DNA from: Cytophagaceae bacterium
GTDB lineage: Bacteria; Bacteroidota; Bacteroidia; Cytophagales; Cytophagaceae
Length of the DNA: 55,024 nucleotides
NCBI GenBank assembly: GCA_025054875.1
Contig: JANWYS010000004.1
Span: 2,113-57,136, forward strand
Direction: 5' to 3'
The notes under the pieces were generated by a model. The model saw only the letters and a list, made by a program, of their open reading frames with translations. It did not search any database and was not told the DNA's origin. The translations under genes and the position numbers were made by a program. The stretch's first letter is position 1. Each line of letters opens with the position of its first letter. This document shows positions 52,214-55,024 of the stretch, in pieces.

Positions 52214-52260
52214 GGCTAAACAATACTTCCGTAAGGTAAATTAGAAAAAGTTTTTTGCTA

Positions 52261-52291
52261 TTTGAACAGTGGCCAATTATTTTTATACTTG
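52261..52291 (+). promoter_or_regulatory. Promoter of the GH3 glycosidase gene
   Basis: TTTG (52261-52264), 19-nt spacer, TATACTTG (52284-52291): one mismatch from the Bacteroidota -7 box TAnnTTTG. The ATG of the GH3 gene is 47 nt further on. Confidence 0.55.
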
Positions 52292-52338
52292 AAAATCGTA
52301 TTCTTTGAACTTTAACTAATATAACTAAATCCGATTGT

Positions 52339-54666
52339 ATGAACAGAATTTTCGCATCCTTGTTATTGATTTTGTTGACCCTGAATTTTTCCTGTACCAA
52401 ACAAAACAAATACAAAAAAGAGAATAAAAACGTTACCAGCCGTTCTGTTGGTTCATTTACCGATAGTTTTGACCCCAGAGTAAAAGAACTATTGAGCAAA
52501 ATGACATTGGAAGAAAAAGTGGGGCAGATGACACAAATCAACATAAGCAATTTGCTCAAAGATGGCTATGGCAGTAAAGATGGAGAGGTGCACCCCGATT
52601 CGCTGGTAAAAGTTGTAACTCAATATAAGGTAGGATCCATACTTAACGCATTTCCCGGAGCATACAGTGTAGACCAATGGCATGCATTGATTAAACAAAT
52701 ACAAGATGAAGCGTTGAAGTCGCCAAACAAAATACCCGTTTTGTACGGGATAGATGCCATACACGGTGCTACATTTACGCAGGGTGCTGTTTTGTTTCCG
52801 CACAACATTGCAATAGCTGCATCACGAAATACAACTTTAGCAGCTCATGCAGCCAAAATTACTGCCAAGGAAACACGAGCTTCTGCCATACGCTGGAATT
52901 TTGACCCTGTGCTTGACATAGGCCGTCAGCCTCTTTGGGCACGCTTTCCTGAAACCTATGGTGAAGACCCCTATATCGTAAAGGAAATGGGTGTAGCTAC
53001 AATTAAAGCTTATCAGGAAGACGGTTTAAAAAGCCCCACGGCAGTGGCCGCATGCATGAAACATTATGTAGGTTATTCCAACCCATTGACCGGAAAAGAC
53101 CGCACACCGGCATATATAGACGAAATACAACTTCGCGAATACTACCTGCCACAATTCAAAGCCGCAATAGATGCCGGAGCTGCTACGGTTATGATTAACT
53201 CAGCTGAAATAAACGGTATACCTGTACATTGCAATAAATACTTGCTCACCGATGTGCTCAGAAATGAATTTAAGTTTAAAGGAGTTGCTGTATCCGACTG
53301 GGAAGATATCATCCGCCTGCACACACGTCACAAAGTAGCAGCTACTCCAAGAGAAGCTGTAAAAATGGCTGTAAACGCCGGAATAGATATGAGCATGGTG
53401 CCTCATGAATACTCTTTCTATCATCACCTGATTGATCTTGTGAAATCTAAAGAGGTAAGCGAAGAGCGTATCAACCAGGCCGTAGGAAGAATACTGCAAC
53501 TGAAGCTGGATTTAGGTTTGTTCGACAACCCTTACGGCGAAGAAGAAGCAAAGAAAAATTTTGGTCTTCCCGAATATAAAACAGTAGCTCTTGAAGCTGC
53601 ACGTGAAGCGATTACCCTTCTTAAAAATGAAACGCTGAAAGATAATCAACCCGTTTTACCATTGCCCAAAAACAAAAAAGTGCTTATCGCAGGGCCTACC
53701 GCCAATAGCATCACTGCACTGAACGGCTGTTGGAGCTACACTTGGCAGGGACAGGACGCAAGCCGCTATCCCGCTTACAATACCGTAGTGAGCGCCATAA
53801 AAAATAAAATCGGTGAAAAAAATGTAATCAACATATCCTCTCCTGAATTTTCCGATAAATCTAATTACGACGTGAAAACTTTGACAGCAAAAGCAAAGGC
53901 GGCAGACTATATCATACTATGCCTTGGAGAAAACGCCTATGCCGAAACACCTGGATCTATATGGGACCTCACTTTGGATGCTCCTCAACTCAACCTGGCC
54001 AAAGCTGCCTATGAAACTAAAAAGCCTGTTATTCTCGTGCTTATTGAAGGGCGTCCTCGCATAATACGCGAAATTGTGCCGGGAGCTAAAGCCATCTTGC
54101 AGGCCTACTGGCCGGGAAGCCAAGGTGCCGAAGCTATTGCGGATGTGATTTTTGGAGACTATAACCCATCCGGAAAGTTGCCCTATACTTATCCGAAATA
54201 TACCGGAAGTATCGTAATGTATGACCACAAATACTCCGAGTTGGAAGAAGAACTAACTCCCGGAACCTTTACCCTTACCGGATATCGCTGCCAATGGCCT
54301 TTTGGGTATGGATTGAGTTATACTACCTTTGAATATTCTAATCTGAAAATTGATAAAGATACTCTGCGGGGCACTGACAAGCTCACTGTAACTGTAGATG
54401 TTCAAAATACAGGCTCACGCGATGGGAAAGTAGCCGTAGAGCTTTATTCTACTGACTTGTATGCCTCAATCACACCAAGCATGAAGCGCTTGCGCAAATT
54501 TACCAAAATAGCCCTGAAGGCCGGCGAAACTCAAACCGTGAGCTTTGAAATAGACAAATCTGATCTAGCTTTTGTAAACGCCTACAAAGAGTGGGTTACC
54601 GAAGATGGCGACTTTAAATTGTGGGTAGACAACCTGAGTGTAGATTTCTACTACCAAAATAAGTAA
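52339..54666 (+). CDS. Glycoside hydrolase family 3 (beta-glucosidase-like) lipoprotein
   Basis: 775 aa. A lipoprotein signal (FASLLLILLTLNFSC, lipobox Cys near residue 20) precedes the GH3 N-terminal TIM barrel, which includes KMTLEEKVGQMTQINI, VLYGIDAIHGATF, RWNFDPVLDIGRQPLW and the KHY motif in ACMKHYVGYSNP. The catalytic nucleophile Asp320 is in VAVSDWEDI. The C-terminal alpha/beta sandwich (DYNPSGKLPYTYPKYTGS) and a fibronectin-III-like end domain (RGTDKLTVTVDVQNTGSRDG) complete the BglX-type architecture. It cleaves terminal beta-linked sugars from oligosaccharides at the outer membrane or periplasm. No SusC/SusD or other CAZyme is adjacent. Confidence 0.95.
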   Translation: MNRIFASLLLILLTLNFSCTKQNKYKKENKNVTSRSVGSFTDSFDPRVKELLSKMTLEEKVGQMTQINISNLLKDGYGSKDGEVHPDSLVKVVTQYKVGSILNAFPGAYSVDQWHALIKQIQDEALKSPNKIPVLYGIDAIHGATFTQGAVLFPHNIAIAASRNTTLAAHAAKITAKETRASAIRWNFDPVLDIGRQPLWARFPETYGEDPYIVKEMGVATIKAYQEDGLKSPTAVAACMKHYVGYSNPLTGKDRTPAYIDEIQLREYYLPQFKAAIDAGAATVMINSAEINGIPVHCNKYLLTDVLRNEFKFKGVAVSDWEDIIRLHTRHKVAATPREAVKMAVNAGIDMSMVPHEYSFYHHLIDLVKSKEVSEERINQAVGRILQLKLDLGLFDNPYGEEEAKKNFGLPEYKTVALEAAREAITLLKNETLKDNQPVLPLPKNKKVLIAGPTANSITALNGCWSYTWQGQDASRYPAYNTVVSAIKNKIGEKNVINISSPEFSDKSNYDVKTLTAKAKAADYIILCLGENAYAETPGSIWDLTLDAPQLNLAKAAYETKKPVILVLIEGRPRIIREIVPGAKAILQAYWPGSQGAEAIADVIFGDYNPSGKLPYTYPKYTGSIVMYDHKYSELEEELTPGTFTLTGYRCQWPFGYGLSYTTFEYSNLKIDKDTLRGTDKLTVTVDVQNTGSRDGKVAVELYSTDLYASITPSMKRLRKFTKIALKAGETQTVSFEIDKSDLAFVNAYKEWVTEDGDFKLWVDNLSVDFYYQNK

Positions 54667-54690
54667 AGCTAACCGACACACGTAAGCATG

Positions 54691-54719
54691 ACCGCTTGAA
54701 ACAAAACAAGCGGTTTTTT
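54691..54719 (+). terminator. Intrinsic terminator after GH3 gene
   Basis: Perfect 8-bp stem ACCGCTTG / CAAGCGGT around an AAACAAAA loop, followed by five T's. It lies 25 nt downstream of the GH3 stop on the same strand. Confidence 0.92.
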
Positions 54720-54919
54720 CTGATTTTGATTGTTATGCATCAGAAAAATGCTGACCAGTAAAACAATGCAATCCATAGCGGTTGAAGTAGTGTGGAGTGG
54801 GTTACATTTCAGGTGATGTACTTTAGCAAAATTTTTTGAAATTATGACAGCAACTGCTCTATTGTATAAATCTGGATTCTGCATCAGCAAAAAAGTTTAG
54901 TGAAACGTTTTTTCATGTT
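54720..54919. other. Gene-free flank before the right-edge repeat
   Basis: Non-coding DNA between the GH3 terminator and the GC-rich repeat. It holds the AT-rich lead-in TTTAGTGAAACGTTTTTT (54897-54914) shared with copy 1 near 23551. No gene, RNA or promoter was recognised in the rest. Confidence 0.6.
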
Positions 54920-55024
54920 GGGCGCGCCCCTGCGGGGCCGGGCTGTACGCCACTCCGCTATCGCTTCGGTGCTCCGCTAAAGCTCCGCACTGGCCTTGCA
55001 GGCCATGGCTCCCATCCCTCGCGC
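54920..55024 (-). repeat. Dispersed GC-rich hairpin repeat, copy 2 (runs to the window edge)
   Basis: 105 bp matching 23573-23676 at about 91% by eye, with one indel. The differences concentrate in hairpin loops. The right hairpin is GGCCT-TGC-AGGCC here (54992-55004) against GGCCG-TTC-CGGCC in copy 1, a compensated base-pair change, and the left hairpin is lengthened to GCCCC-TGC-GGGGC. The element ends with CCCTCGCGC at the last base, so its downstream boundary cannot be seen. Confidence 0.85.

Overview
The window is about 55 kb of a low-GC (roughly 38-40%) chromosome from a member of the Bacteroidota, most likely a Chitinophagia/Sphingobacteriia-type organism. The evidence is the gene content: a protein with a type IX secretion C-terminal sorting domain, a Bacteroidota-type LptD, bacillithiol enzyme BshC, Bat-type VWA/TPR proteins, a zinc-cysteine-free Tgt, a MoaC-MoaB fusion and many secreted proteins of unknown function. 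Several upstream regions also fit the Bacteroidota promoter pattern (-33 TTTG/TTGG, about 19 nt, -7 TAnnTTTG). There is no prophage, transposase, CRISPR array or rRNA operon. Nearly everything is ordinary chromosomal housekeeping with lineage-specific hypotheticals between.

Layout. 1-2.4 kb: valS (5' truncated by the window edge), fmt and folA on +. 2.6-4.5 kb (-): a 48-aa basic protein and an S41 protease. 4.6-9.3 kb (+): ruvX, two tandem WG-repeat secreted proteins and a TPR protein, overlapping or abutting. 9.3-11.3 kb: a Fic AMPylase-like protein and a two-module FN3-like protein. 11.4-12.6 kb (-): a PerR-like regulator and its peroxiredoxin, with a Per-box-like operator. 12.7-15.7 kb (+): a periplasmic binding-fold protein and hemL. 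15.7-18.1 kb (-): glycosyltransferase, sigma factor and rsmG. 18.2-23.1 kb (+): tgt, an LptF/LptG permease, a secreted unknown and a prohibitin-like SPFH protein. 23.1-24.15 kb: gene-free, repeat-rich. 24.2-27.1 kb: TlpA-like thioredoxin, lipoprotein, tRNA-Ser(GCU), Bat-like VWA and TPR proteins. 27.2-31.8 kb: LptD (-), then amidase and MlaD-type protein (+). 31.8-37.4 kb (+): PduO, prfB with an intact programmed +1 frameshift, miaE, ppk1, a small membrane protein and pcm. 37.5-40.5 kb: T9SS cargo and two secreted proteins. 41.1-47.1 kb: helical unknown, acyl-CoA dehydrogenase, ugd, thrC, ferritin. 47.8-52.2 kb: rimO-bshC-fthC operon (-) and moaCB (+). 52.3-54.7 kb: a lipoprotein GH3 glycosidase ending in a clear intrinsic terminator.

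Themes. Envelope building (LptD, LptF/G-type permease, MlaD, amidase, SPFH, glycosyltransferase, Ugd), translation and tRNA/ribosome modification (ValS, Fmt, Tgt, MiaE, RsmG, RimO, RF2, tRNA-Ser) and oxidative/thiol stress (PerR, peroxiredoxin, BshC, ferritin, TlpA) recur. The least explained content is non-coding: a dispersed family of hairpin repeats with two GC-rich copies (23.6 kb and the right window edge) and two more diverged copies (40.6 and 47.3 kb). The GC-rich pair shows a compensatory stem change, which points to selection on RNA or DNA structure. I see no convincing new multi-gene defence or biosynthetic system. The repeat family and the WG-WG-TPR cassette are the best candidates for undescribed biology.
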